Shown piece by piece: positions 1-7,119 of a stretch of 19,317 nucleotides of DNA. Every line of letters begins with the position of its first letter. Position 1 is the stretch's first letter. The notes under the pieces are model-generated. The model made no database searches. It had not been told where the DNA came from and saw nothing but the letters and a program-made list of their open reading frames with translations. The position numbers were made by a program, and so were the translations under genes. The DNA lies in the NCBI GenBank assembly GCA_003452655.1, contig DMNR01000011.1, positions 1-19,317 of the forward strand, in the 5' to 3' direction. The DNA is from Actinomycetota bacterium. GTDB taxonomy: Bacteria > Actinomycetota > Actinomycetes > S36-B12 > UBA10799.

Positions 1-405
1 ACCATGCCCCTCATATTCGGGGAGCTCGGTCCCGAGGGTGAGTCCATCGACTTGTCGGGCCAGCGCAGCGTGAAGAGTGGCCCGATGAATACCGATCGCG
101 GGCGCGCCCACCGCCTCTTCGATCCGGTCGGCATCGGCTGAACTGAGGGCCGACAACGGCGAACCATCTGCACGACGCAGACCGCCAAATTGAAGGTGCG
201 CTCCGACTCCCTCAACCTCATCTGCGCATTTGAGTCTGCGTAACGCGAGCATTGCGTTCGGCTGCAGTGTGAGACCGGCCCCGACCGCCTCAATGAGGGG
301 AGCGCGTTCGATGACTTCGGCGGTCCAGCCTGACCGCTGCAAAGCTATCGCAGCGGTCAGTCCCCCGATACCGGCACCAACGATGATTGCGGAGCGAGCG
401 TTCAC
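1..405 (-). CDS. FAD-dependent monooxygenase, N-terminal part (cut by window edge)
   Basis: Only the first 135 codons are in the window; the frame runs open through the left edge. The protein begins with a beta strand and the dinucleotide-binding motif GAGIGG (residues 10-15). An acidic residue in VIER (about residue 33) sits where the FAD ribose contact is expected. The following GAGLTLQPNAMLALRRL block (42-58) is typical of class A flavin monooxygenases such as salicylate hydroxylase or zeaxanthin-epoxidase-like enzymes. The start is GTG at 405, preceded by a GAGGGGG ribosome site about seven bases upstream. It lies 28 bases after the stop of the GAP/Sap-like gene and is probably in the same transcript. 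The substrate cannot be judged because the C-terminal substrate domain is missing. Confidence 0.85.
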   Translation of the reverse strand, partial: MNARSAIIVGAGIGGLTAAIALQRSGWTAEVIERAPLIEAVGAGLTLQPNAMLALRRLKCADEVEGVGAHLQFGGLRRADGSPLSALSSADADRIEEAVGAPAIGIHRATLHAALARQVDGLTLGTELPEYEGHG

Positions 406-433
406 CTCGCGACCCCCTCAGAATTGTCCGCTG

Positions 434-1090
434 TCACAGGCCACTCAGCCCCTTCGCGATGAGCAAGGCTCCGATAGCCAAAATGACCACCGCCATCACG
501 ATTGCGTTGTGGCGTTCGAGCCAGGACCGAACCTTACCCAGCGGACCCAGAATGTTCTGACCAAAGAATGTGAAGAGTAGGACCGGTAGGGCGACCGTGA
601 TCGACGCAATGACAGTGAAGACGAGCACGGCTACCGCCGATTGTCCGAGTCCAGCCTGTTCAGAGCCGACGGTGAGGCCGGCCGCCGCAGCGAGCAGCAA
701 TACCTTCGGATTGGCAGCAGACAAGATTAGCCCAAGCCTTACCGCTCCGGCGGGCTCAAGTGAATCAATCGACGCCATCCAGGCGGGTGTCTCACCGGAA
801 TCCGACCGAGTGAAGGCTTGACGCAAACCAACAGCGATAAGGACCACACCGAGACCGATCCGCGTCCATGACGCCCAGGTCGGTGGCTCATCGGCAAGTT
901 CAATCAATGCCGCGAGTAGGACGAACAACAACGTCGACCCGAGTACCCCGATGACCCAGCCGGACAAGAAGCTGAACCCTGCCGCCCGCGGTTTCTGAGT
1001 GAAGAGCAACAGGATCGCTGGAATGATGGGAAATGGCGAAAGTGCAACCGCCAACGCTAGCGGCACCACTTCCGCAATCAGCTCACCCAC
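434..1090 (-). CDS. GAP/Sap-like multi-spanning membrane protein
   Basis: A protein of 218 residues, mostly hydrophobic, with about six membrane segments (roughly 5-30, 40-64, 76-90, 117-142, 152-178, 196-213). Features seen in the Sap (sulfolipid-1-addressing protein)/GAP family and the wider LysE-like fold are SPFPIIPAILLL near residue 18, NPKVLLLAAAAG near 127, and a closing HNAIVMAVVILAIGALLIAKGL block. In mycobacteria members of this family are associated with moving glycolipids to the cell surface; the cargo here is unknown. I chose GTG at 1090 because it sits about nine bases after GGGAG and starts the first membrane segment. The frame stays open upstream to 1237, but that extension overlaps the preceding gene and is not hydrophobic. 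It lies 25 bases after the small unknown gene. Confidence 0.8.
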   Translation of the reverse strand: MGELIAEVVPLALAVALSPFPIIPAILLLFTQKPRAAGFSFLSGWVIGVLGSTLLFVLLAALIELADEPPTWASWTRIGLGVVLIAVGLRQAFTRSDSGETPAWMASIDSLEPAGAVRLGLILSAANPKVLLLAAAAGLTVGSEQAGLGQSAVAVLVFTVIASITVALPVLLFTFFGQNILGPLGKVRSWLERHNAIVMAVVILAIGALLIAKGLSGL

Positions 1091-1115
1091 GGGGCAAGAC
1101 TCCCATGCTGACGGT

Positions 1116-1490
1116 CTACCGCTGCGCGCCAGTCCGCCGCAGCGAAATGAACGCCGAGATAAAGCGCATGAACGCCAGGTCCGAGTTGATGCGATCAAGC
1201 TCCACCGATGCCATAACCTCGGAAAGCTCCTGACCAACTACGGCCAATTGCGATCCTGCTCCGTGAGCTCGCAGCCTTGGCAACTGCCGTTCGGGTAATC
1301 CCAAGATCGATTCGGTCTCGCGGATCATCTCTTGGCAGATCGCGAATGCTCGGTCGGCGATCGAACCACCCTCACGCTCGCGGTCGAGCCGGGCAAGGGG
1401 AAGGGAATTGAGCCACTCCGCCGTGCGTTGCAGTTGCTCGGAGAACTCGACGTCTAGGGTCGTATTACCCCGCGGAATGAGAGACTCCAC
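1116..1490 (-). CDS. Conserved-looking hypothetical protein, 124 aa
   Basis: I do not recognise a named domain. The protein is soluble, with no signal peptide or membrane segment, and looks mainly helical. It contains WLNSLPLARLDR (about 27-38), a central acidic helix, and a segment LPRLRAHGAGSQLAVVGQELSE (about 69-90) that resembles a block I associate with small actinobacterial hypothetical proteins. The start is GTG at 1490, only six bases after the stop of the SGNH hydrolase gene, so the two are almost certainly co-transcribed and perhaps translationally coupled. It is followed 25 bases later by the Sap-like membrane protein. Its position between an esterase-like protein and a membrane protein suggests an accessory role with one of them; this is inference only. 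Confidence 0.7.
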   Translation of the reverse strand: MESLIPRGNTTLDVEFSEQLQRTAEWLNSLPLARLDREREGGSIADRAFAICQEMIRETESILGLPERQLPRLRAHGAGSQLAVVGQELSEVMASVELDRINSDLAFMRFISAFISLRRTGAQR

Positions 1491-1496
1491 GGCGAG

Positions 1497-2522
1497 CTAG
1501 AACTCTTCGTCCGGCATGTCGGTTGACAACGGTGCCGGCTTTTCCGCCTTCGACACAGGCCGAGAAATCCGGTGCCGCAACTGTGCCCATCGGCCGCGCG
1601 GCCCGCGCTCCTCACCGGAGACACGTCCGCCGGAGACCTCCGTACCACCTGCATCTGCAGCTGACACGGCTGCAACGGACACCGGCAGTAGGGCGTCGCC
1701 AAGGCGTTCGTCCGGAACTCGTTCGTCCGGGGGCAACAGGCCGAGGGAGTCCAGCACCGAAGGCAAGATCGCCTGCGCCGCCATCGCGTAACCGCGTGAC
1801 GAAGGGTGGAACTGGTCATGCGCGAACATCTCGTCCGGGAACTCCGAGAACTCCGGGCCAAGCAGATTGCCAAGCGATACTGACCTTCCGCCTGCCTCTA
1901 CGACCGCGATCGTCTGAGCGGCGGCGAGCTGCCGTGAGAGTCGGCGGGCGACGGTTCGGAGCGGTTCTCGAATGGGCTTCACTGAGCCAAGATCAGGACA
2001 TGTTCCGACGACCACCTCAGACCCCGCGTCAACCAGGCGGGCAACAGCTTGGCCTAGATCGCGAACAGCTGTCTGAGGACGAGTCAGATGCGTGACGTCG
2101 TTGCCGCCGATCAAGATAACCGCGACATGTGGCTTGAGGATCAGCGCCCGCGTGACTTGCGATTCGAGGTCCGCGCTTCGCGCCCCCACTGTCGAAACAT
2201 TCACAAACCTGACTGGCCGCTCTGCCGCTTCGACGAGGCCTTGGGCCAGCACTGCACCCAGTGTCTCGAGCGGACCGTCAGCACCCAGGCCCGCGGCACT
2301 CGAGTCGCCCAACATCACAAACCGCAGTGAGGTGCCGCGCCGTTTCGGACCGTAATACCCATCCGCGTAGGGCGCGGACTCCTTCCGCAGCCCGAACGTT
2401 CGGCGGGCGAGGAAGCCTTCAGCGACCAACAGTCCAGCTGCCGCCGCTCCGAAGCCGACCAGCCCGCCTCCCCCATAGGCGGCCGCAGTCGCGACGCGTC
2501 GGGCCGAACCCGCTCTCGTCAT
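1497..2522 (-). CDS. SGNH/GDSL-family hydrolase with N-terminal membrane segment
   Basis: A 341-residue protein. Block I is GDSSAAG with the likely nucleophile Ser74. Block III GGND lies at 139-142 (Asn141), and block V HDQFHP at 235-240 supplies Asp236 and His239, so all catalytic positions of the SGNH family are present. Residues 13-37 form a glycine/alanine-rich hydrophobic stretch after a basic start (MTRAGSARR), which suggests a membrane anchor or uncleaved signal. The catalytic domain would then be outside the cytoplasm. Residues from about 265 to 341 are a low-complexity, charged tail outside the fold. The ATG at 2522 has a strong AGGAGGG site. Family members hydrolyse esters of lipids or sugars; the substrate here is unknown. 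Its neighbours are an MBL-fold hydrolase upstream (24 bases) and the small unknown gene downstream (6 bases). Confidence 0.88.
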   Translation of the reverse strand: MTRAGSARRVATAAAYGGGGLVGFGAAAAGLLVAEGFLARRTFGLRKESAPYADGYYGPKRRGTSLRFVMLGDSSAAGLGADGPLETLGAVLAQGLVEAAERPVRFVNVSTVGARSADLESQVTRALILKPHVAVILIGGNDVTHLTRPQTAVRDLGQAVARLVDAGSEVVVGTCPDLGSVKPIREPLRTVARRLSRQLAAAQTIAVVEAGGRSVSLGNLLGPEFSEFPDEMFAHDQFHPSSRGYAMAAQAILPSVLDSLGLLPPDERVPDERLGDALLPVSVAAVSAADAGGTEVSGGRVSGEERGPRGRWAQLRHRISRPVSKAEKPAPLSTDMPDEEF

Positions 2523-2546
2523 CGCACACCCTCCTGTTGGAGCACC

Positions 2547-3260
2547 TCACCACGCATCCTTGCGACTGAGGAAACCACGAACGGCCTCGCGCGCGCCAGA
2601 ATTAATGTGCGGTCCATGGGTGAAGGCAACTATGTCGTAATCAAGTTCACCCAAGACGTGGGCGGACTGGCGGTTCAGTTTGTGCGAGGTACAAAAAGCG
2701 GACACCGGCCAGGTCATCCGCGATGCCATGTTCCAAATCGCGTCCCCGGTGATCAGTAGGTTCGTCTTCTCGTGCCGCAGCGAGATATGCCCAGGCGAAT
2801 GCCCGGGGGTGTGATGCACCGTGATTCCACCCGCGACATCGATCAGTTCACCATCAGTTAGCTGCCGACTGACGGAAACCGCTTCGAAACCGCCAAAGGG
2901 AACGCGAGCCAATACACGTCCACTGATCATCGATTCGTCGAGGGGTGCAGACGTCCCGGCCTCGACAAATGACGCATCCTCAGAATGAACTTCGACACCG
3001 CTGAGGCCGGTGCGCCGAACCATCTCGGCAGCGCCGCCAGCATGATCGTTATGCGCATGGGTGAGCACGATCTTCTGTACGTCACCGGGCACTTTGCCGA
3101 TCGCCGCGAGTCCGGCGACGATCTTGGGTGGCGCCTTCTTCACGCCACAGTCGACCAGCGTTACTGAACCGTCTTCTTCGACGAACGCAATGGTGTTGAT
3201 GTAGTCGCCCATAGTGGGGAATCGGAATACCCCGGGAGCCATCTCGATCGCAGCCGACAT
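2547..3260 (-). CDS. Metallo-beta-lactamase-fold hydrolase
   Basis: A 237-residue protein with the full set of MBL-fold metal ligands. These are THAHNDH (His68, His70, Asp72, His73), TPGHSPGH (His154), GDA (Asp173) and FTHG (His215), which imply a two-metal hydrolase. The length and the TPGH/GDA spacing match the small glyoxalase-II-like or lactonase-like branch rather than the RNase J/Z branch. The substrate is not readable from sequence; thioester, lactone or phosphodiester cleavage are all possible. No signal peptide is seen, so it is probably cytoplasmic. The ATG at 3260 follows GGAGA at a normal distance. It sits 41 bases after the BI-1 gene and 24 bases before the SGNH hydrolase, in one unidirectional group. 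Confidence 0.9.
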   Translation of the reverse strand: MSAAIEMAPGVFRFPTMGDYINTIAFVEEDGSVTLVDCGVKKAPPKIVAGLAAIGKVPGDVQKIVLTHAHNDHAGGAAEMVRRTGLSGVEVHSEDASFVEAGTSAPLDESMISGRVLARVPFGGFEAVSVSRQLTDGELIDVAGGITVHHTPGHSPGHISLRHEKTNLLITGDAIWNMASRMTWPVSAFCTSHKLNRQSAHVLGELDYDIVAFTHGPHINSGAREAVRGFLSRKDAW

Positions 3261-3301
3261 TGCATTCTCCGATCGATGGGCACTTCACCTCAGATTTGGC
3301 G

Positions 3302-4204
3302 CTAGTTGCGGCCGACCACAATCGCGAGCAGACGCAGGATCTCCAGGTACAACCAGACCAACGTGACCATCAGTCCGAAGGCCATACGCCAAGACTCACG
3401 CTCGGGAACTCCGTAGCGCATGCCCTGCTCGATCGCGTCGAAGTCGAGGCACAAGCAGAACGCCGCGAGGATTACGACGAACACGGAGAACACGACCCCG
3501 ATGATGCCGACTCCGAAGAATCCGAAACCGCCGCCGACGCCGAACAGCGCGGCGATGAAACTGACCACAGCGAAGGCGAGATACGAGATCAACGCCACCA
3601 TCATGACCTTCTTGAAACGATTGGTGACCTTGATGATTCTCGTGGTGTAAAGGGTGAGCATCACGACGAAGACGACGAACGTTGCGACAACCGCGGTGAG
3701 CACCAGGTTCCCGTAACCGTTGGCCTCGCCGTAGGACTGATAGAAGTAGCTGATCCCACCGAGAGCGACACCCTCGACGAGTGAATACAGAAGTACGAAT
3801 ACCGGACTGATTTGTTTCTTAAAGATATTGACCATCGCGAGGCCGAACGCAACAAGTGCGGCACCGATCCAGATGTACGGCATCGAAACTGCGGTGAACC
3901 AGCCGAACAACGCACCCACAAAGAGAACCGCGAAGCTAAGCGCGGTCTTCATGATGACGTCGTGAATGGTCATCGGAAGCCCGGTGGCACCGGCCCGGGC
4001 TGGGGCGGCGTACATCTGGTTCAGCGCGGCAGAGGAACCGGGCGGGGGTGGCGGCGGAACTGAGCCCGGTGCCGTTGGGCCCTGCCCTGGTTGCTGAGCA
4101 CCAGCCTGACCTGGCTGAGCATTGACAGCTGCGAAACCGGGCCCGTTGTAATCCTTCGCGTATTGGTCTTCCGCGCGACGAATGATCGGGTTACGCGACG
4201 CCAT
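3302..4204 (-). CDS. Bax inhibitor-1/YccA family membrane protein
   Basis: A 300-residue integral membrane protein. Residues 1-80 are a soluble, Gly/Pro/Gln-rich N-terminus with a run of six prolines near 50-55. About seven hydrophobic segments follow (near 86-104, 109-127, 134-154, 164-185, 200-221, 226-253, 275-297). The family signature is the LDFDAIEQG block at 253-261 and the LVWLYLEILRLL segment near 282-293, both usual in actinobacterial YccA-like proteins. BI-1 relatives act as pH-sensitive calcium leak channels or modulators of membrane proteolysis; the bacterial role is not settled. The frame is open upstream to 4378, but ATG at 4204 has a perfect AGGAGG site six bases away. It is probably the first gene of the group running to the left edge. 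Confidence 0.93.
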   Translation of the reverse strand: MASRNPIIRRAEDQYAKDYNGPGFAAVNAQPGQAGAQQPGQGPTAPGSVPPPPPPGSSAALNQMYAAPARAGATGLPMTIHDVIMKTALSFAVLFVGALFGWFTAVSMPYIWIGAALVAFGLAMVNIFKKQISPVFVLLYSLVEGVALGGISYFYQSYGEANGYGNLVLTAVVATFVVFVVMLTLYTTRIIKVTNRFKKVMMVALISYLAFAVVSFIAALFGVGGGFGFFGVGIIGVVFSVFVVILAAFCLCLDFDAIEQGMRYGVPERESWRMAFGLMVTLVWLYLEILRLLAIVVGRN

Positions 4205-4210
4205 GTCGTG

Positions 4211-4216
4211 CCTCCT
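4211..4216 (-). promoter_or_regulatory. Ribosome binding site fixing the BI-1 start
   Basis: The minus strand reads AGGAGG here, six bases before ATG at 4204. It is the strongest Shine-Dalgarno match around and decides against the longer in-frame extension to 4378. Confidence 0.85.
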
Positions 4217-4272
4217 GCTGTTGTGGCCCCAGGACCTAATGGCCTGAGCCGAGGGTGGCGAATTGCCACTTC

Positions 4273-4278
4273 TGTATA
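4273..4278 (-). promoter_or_regulatory. Candidate -10 element for the BI-1 gene
   Basis: The minus strand reads TATACA, close to the TATAAT consensus, in the 227-base region between the two divergent genes. A possible TTAGGC -35 lies about 16 bases further up, which is a weak match. The implied leader is about 60 bases. Eye inspection only. Confidence 0.3.
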
Positions 4279-4417
4279 CGGTAACCCAATTGTTGCCTAA
4301 TCCATTCACCCGGATCCACCAGCAAATCTCACGTTTGGCCAAATCTGCAGCGATCGCGGCAGCAACTTGAGTTACCACGCGGTGCCAGATCTACCTTTCA
4401 GAGACAGACTTCGCCGC

Positions 4418-4423
4418 TAACAT
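4418..4423 (+). promoter_or_regulatory. Candidate -10 element of a leaderless promoter
   Basis: The plus strand reads TAACAT, a TAnnnT -10 hexamer of the actinobacterial type, ending eight bases before the GTG at 4432. That places transcription start at or next to the start codon. A CTTTCA hexamer 17 bases upstream (4395-4400) is a poor -35, as is common for such promoters. There is no Shine-Dalgarno sequence between the two elements and the GTG. Confidence 0.5.
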
Positions 4424-4431
4424 CACTTTCC

Positions 4432-4950
4432 GTGGACCCGCAGACCTACGCTCAGAACCTTGAATCTTGGCAAGGGCTGTGGGTCCTTGTCGGCGAGGTG
4501 GGAGCGACGCTGTCTGGTCTACTCTTCGTCGCGGTCTCGTTCAACCTGAGAACAATCATGAGCGCGAACCGGCCAGGGCTACGAACCGCCGCCTTTCGAA
4601 CATTCAGTCAGTTCGTACTGCTCATCGAAATCGCGATCGCATTCCAAATTCCTCAGGAGGATCCCATGACACTCGGGATCTCAATCACGTTGTTTTCGAT
4701 AGTCGCGCTCGTCACGAACTGGGTTTCGAGCAACGGTGGCAGTACACGCTGGACCAAACAGAACATCGGGCTCGGTTTCGCATCCTTTGCGGCGATGGCG
4801 GTCATCGGAGTCATGATTTCCGCAGGCAGCGCTCTCGGATTCGCATTGCTGGTCGCGATGGCGTTTCTGATTTTGATCTCAGCGGTGACTTCAGCGTGGC
4901 AGTTGCTCATCGATGTTGGGCAGGATGAAGTCGAGCCGGCGCAGTCGTGA
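4432..4950 (+). CDS. Small multi-spanning membrane protein of unknown function
   Basis: A 172-residue protein with about five hydrophobic segments (near 16-37, 58-73, 79-97, 112-131, 134-160), a short polar N-terminus and an acidic C-terminus. The N-terminal block LESWQGLWVLVGEVGATLSG followed by LLFVAVSFNLRTI resembles a recurrent layout in small bacterial membrane proteins of unknown function (Trp, then Gly-rich helix, then LLFVAVS.NL). I cannot attach a name. The start GTG at 4432 has no ribosome site, but a TAACAT hexamer ends eight bases upstream, so leaderless translation is likely. It is one of only two plus-strand genes in the window. It is divergent from BI-1 and ends six bases before the 3' end of the opposite-strand tRNA-Leu. 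Confidence 0.75.
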   Translation: MDPQTYAQNLESWQGLWVLVGEVGATLSGLLFVAVSFNLRTIMSANRPGLRTAAFRTFSQFVLLIEIAIAFQIPQEDPMTLGISITLFSIVALVTNWVSSNGGSTRWTKQNIGLGFASFAAMAVIGVMISAGSALGFALLVAMAFLILISAVTSAWQLLIDVGQDEVEPAQS

Positions 4951-4956
4951 CATCAG

Positions 4957-5038
4957 TGCCCAGGACGGGACTTGAACCCGTACGACCGAAGTCACTCGGG
5001 TTTAAGCCGAGCGTGTCTGCCTGTTCCACCACCTGGGC
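4957..5038 (-). tRNA. tRNA-Leu (anticodon UAA)
   Basis: An 82-nucleotide tRNA with a long variable arm. The acceptor stem GCCCAGG (5032-5038) pairs with CCTGGGC (4958-4964), and the discriminator base is A (4957). The anticodon stem is CTCGG/CCGAG with loop CTTAAAC, giving TAA at 5002-5004; it reads the UUA codon. The T arm contains GGGTTCAAGTCCC. The long variable arm is as expected for leucine tRNA. CCA is not encoded: the bases after the discriminator are CTG. It lies 52 bases after the deformylase stop on the same strand, so it may have its own promoter or be processed from the operon. In Streptomyces the corresponding tRNA is bldA, a regulator through rare TTA codons; no such role is shown here. 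Confidence 0.95.
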
Positions 5039-5048
5039 CTTCGCGGTG

Positions 5049-5054
5049 ACGCTA
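5049..5054 (-). promoter_or_regulatory. Candidate -10 element for tRNA-Leu
   Basis: The minus strand reads TAGCGT (TAnnnT type) ten bases before the mature 5' end of the tRNA, in the gap after the deformylase gene. I see no convincing -35. Co-transcription with pdf remains possible. Confidence 0.3.
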
Positions 5055-5090
5055 GCAACAACCCTCGTCATTCGCGTCGGGTAGCCGCAA

Positions 5091-5639
5091 CTAGAGGTAA
5101 TTCTGCCGCGCGTGTATCGCGTGTGCGCCAGCGGCACGATCCAAGAACAGCAGGCCCTCAAGGTGATCGACCTCATGTTGGATCGCCCGTGCCTCGAATG
5201 CGTCGGTCGTGATGATCACTGCTGCCCCGGTGCCGGGCACCCTGCCGCTAACGGTGAGGCGCGTGGCGCGCTTTACGTCTCCGGTGAAGTCCGGAACCGA
5301 AAGGCACCCCTCCCTCGCCTTCTCATTGCGTGATGCCTGCTCAATGACTGGGTTGACGAGCACAAATCGGCCGTGGTGCGTCCTCGTCTTCGAATGCGCC
5401 GAAACGTCGAGGCTGAAGACCCGCTGACCGACACCAATCTGGTTCGCCGCCAACCCGACGCAACCTGGCGCCGCCGCCATCGTTGCGAGCAAATCTGCTG
5501 CGAGCGACACGGTGGCCGGATCGCAAGGGTCAACCTCAACGCATCGAGTACTAAGGACCGGATCGGGCGCCTGCACGGCAGTACGCACAAGCCCTTTCGG
5601 AAGGTCTAGCGCCAGCTGCGCCAACAACTCTTGGGACAT
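5091..5639 (-). CDS. def: Peptide deformylase
   Basis: A 182-residue enzyme that removes the formyl group from the N-terminal methionine of new proteins. All three motifs are visible: CVGLAANQ (60-67), EGCLSVPD (110-117, metal ligand Cys112) and QHEVDH (154-159, metal ligands His155 and His159, catalytic Glu156). The first glycine of the usual GxGLAAxQ motif is Cys60 here. The rest of motif I, including Gln67, is intact, so the enzyme should be active. The length is normal for bacterial deformylases. The start ATG at 5639 is six bases after the stop of the double-ACT gene; its ribosome site (AGGG) is weak, suggesting coupled translation. tRNA-Leu follows downstream on the same strand. Confidence 0.95.
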   Translation of the reverse strand: MSQELLAQLALDLPKGLVRTAVQAPDPVLSTRCVEVDPCDPATVSLAADLLATMAAAPGCVGLAANQIGVGQRVFSLDVSAHSKTRTHHGRFVLVNPVIEQASRNEKAREGCLSVPDFTGDVKRATRLTVSGRVPGTGAAVIITTDAFEARAIQHEVDHLEGLLFLDRAAGAHAIHARQNYL

Positions 5640-5645
5640 CGAGCC

Positions 5646-6170
5646 CTACAGGACGTCGTCGTTGTCTGCGACTCGCAAAGTGACCTCGACGCCAAGCTGC
5701 GCACTAACGGCAGCGAGCTGCTGCTCGAGAACGGCGACGTCAACCCCGGGCGGGAGGAACACATCGGCGAGCACGACATACAGCGTGCCTGCCAAGCGGG
5801 TTGTGAGGTCGGTGATGTTCCCTCCGGCGCCCGCCACGACAGCGGTCACGGCTGAGACAATTCCTGGACGATCCGACCCGTGGACGCTCAACCAGTGTGT
5901 TGCCGCCTGCGTGCCGGTGACCTCCGGCGCAAGCTCGATGACGGCGATCTTGAGGTTCGGCTCGGCAAGGGGAGCGAGCGTCGTCTCAACCGTCGCCAGG
6001 TCGGCATCTAGGGAAACAAGCAAGGTCCAGGCGAAGTATCCCCGCAGCAGGGTCATCGACGAATCTTCGATATTGCCGCCATGGGTGGCCAGCGCGCCAG
6101 TAACGCCCGCAACGATTCCTGGCCGGTCATGACCAACAACGGTCACCGCATAACTATTCACGCTCGGCAC
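5646..6170 (-). CDS. Double ACT-domain protein, GcvR-like
   Basis: About 174 residues made of two tandem ACT domains and little else. The first starts at VTVVGHDRPGIVAGVTGAL (from residue 9), with GGNIEDSSM; the second at WLSVHGSDRPGIVSAVTAVV (from 93), with GGNITDLTT. Both keep the DRPGIV turn where an amino-acid ligand usually binds. This is the layout of GcvR, the glycine cleavage regulator, and of related ACT-ACT proteins; there is no DNA-binding domain, so it would work through a partner. Glycine or serine as ligand is likely by family but not shown. The start is GTG at 6170 or GTG at 6161, just after the ppx stop. The frame is open to 6239, but that part overlaps ppx. The deformylase gene follows six bases later. 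Confidence 0.85.
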   Translation of the reverse strand: MPSVNSYAVTVVGHDRPGIVAGVTGALATHGGNIEDSSMTLLRGYFAWTLLVSLDADLATVETTLAPLAEPNLKIAVIELAPEVTGTQAATHWLSVHGSDRPGIVSAVTAVVAGAGGNITDLTTRLAGTLYVVLADVFLPPGVDVAVLEQQLAAVSAQLGVEVTLRVADNDDVL

Positions 6171-6171
6171 A

Positions 6172-7119
6172 CTATTCGACTTCAGATGCATCGGCCAGCG
6201 ACCAGGCGATGCCGTCGAGGATGTCGTGCTCGCTGGCAAGGACGTCGGAAAGACCAGTGGCTTTCAGTATCCGATCGAGAACCAGCGCACCACCGCCGAT
6301 GACATCCACCCGGCCCGGATGCATAACGGACAGCGCTGCCCGTTCCGCCCTCGTCATCCGCAGGAGTCGATCAGCGATCTCATCCACCTGCTTGGCCGAG
6401 ATCCGACTTCCATTGATCGCGATTGCGTCGTACTCCTCAAGATTCAAGGCAAGCGCCGCGACCGTTGTGACGGATCCTGCCAGGCCGACCAAAGTGTGTG
6501 CCTGACTGAATTCGACCACCGCGTCCGCAACCGCAATCGCTGCGTCGATATCGGCGGTGGCGGCAGCTATCTGATCCTGGGTAGGCGGGTCGTCGCGCAG
6601 ACGCCGCTCAGTCATGCGAACGCATCCAACGTCGACGCTGCGTGCGGCGGCGACTCCTTCGGAAACACTGCCGCGCACGAACTCGGTCGAACCGCCACCG
6701 ATGTCGACGACGAGCGCCGAACCAGAACCAATTTCTTCGCCCAGCGCACGCACCGCTCCGGTGAAGCTAAGTTCTGCCTCTTCGTCTCCGGTGATGACAT
6801 CTGGCTGCACGCCGAGTCGCTGTTCGACTCCTCGAACGAACTCCGCTCGATTGCTGACGTCCCTACTGGCAGACGTCGCGACAAACCTGATCTTGGTGGC
6901 ACCACGGCGCCGGATCTCTGCGGCGTAGCGTTCACACGCAGCGAAGGTTCTGCCCAATGCGGCTGCCGAGAATTCACCAGTCGAATCGACCCCCTCGCCA
7001 AGGCGGACGGTTTCCATCAGGCGAACGACGTCGACCAGGGTTGATTCGGTCACGTCGACGTCGGCAATCAAGAGCCGGATGGAATTCGTTCCACAGTCAA
7101 TCGCGGCGACGCGGGTCAT
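6172..7119 (-). CDS. ppx: Ppx/GppA phosphatase family (exopolyphosphatase or pppGpp phosphohydrolase)
   Basis: A 315-residue member of the ASKHA fold. The phosphate-1 loop is IDCGTNSIRLL (7-17) and the phosphate-2 loop DIGGGSTEF (139-147). GCVRMTE (165-171) and the GLAGSVTTVAALAL block are also typical. The family either shortens polyphosphate or converts pppGpp to ppGpp; sequence alone does not separate the two. The length matches short actinobacterial forms such as mycobacterial Ppx1, which lack the extra C-terminal HD-like domain of E. coli Ppx. The ATG at 7119 overlaps the DUF501 stop in ATGA, so translation is coupled. Position after DUF501 in the eno-divIC-DUF501-ppx string supports the call. 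The GcvR-like gene begins within a few bases of its stop. Confidence 0.93.
   Translation of the reverse strand: MTRVAAIDCGTNSIRLLIADVDVTESTLVDVVRLMETVRLGEGVDSTGEFSAAALGRTFAACERYAAEIRRRGATKIRFVATSASRDVSNRAEFVRGVEQRLGVQPDVITGDEEAELSFTGAVRALGEEIGSGSALVVDIGGGSTEFVRGSVSEGVAAARSVDVGCVRMTERRLRDDPPTQDQIAAATADIDAAIAVADAVVEFSQAHTLVGLAGSVTTVAALALNLEEYDAIAINGSRISAKQVDEIADRLLRMTRAERAALSVMHPGRVDVIGGGALVLDRILKATGLSDVLASEHDILDGIAWSLADASEVE

Noticed and set aside
1091..1237. N-terminal extension of the Sap/GAP-like gene
   Set aside because: It overlaps the preceding gene, is not hydrophobic, and the GTG at 1090 has a good ribosome site at the first membrane segment.
3260..3784. Long plus-strand frame (174 codons) opposite BI-1
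   Set aside because: Antisense to a clear membrane-protein gene, with Glu/Asp/His-rich composition typical of the complement of hydrophobic codons; no family features.
6226..7044. Long plus-strand frame (272 codons) opposite ppx
   Set aside because: Complementary to a well-supported ppx gene; composition rich in Arg and Asp with no recognisable motif.
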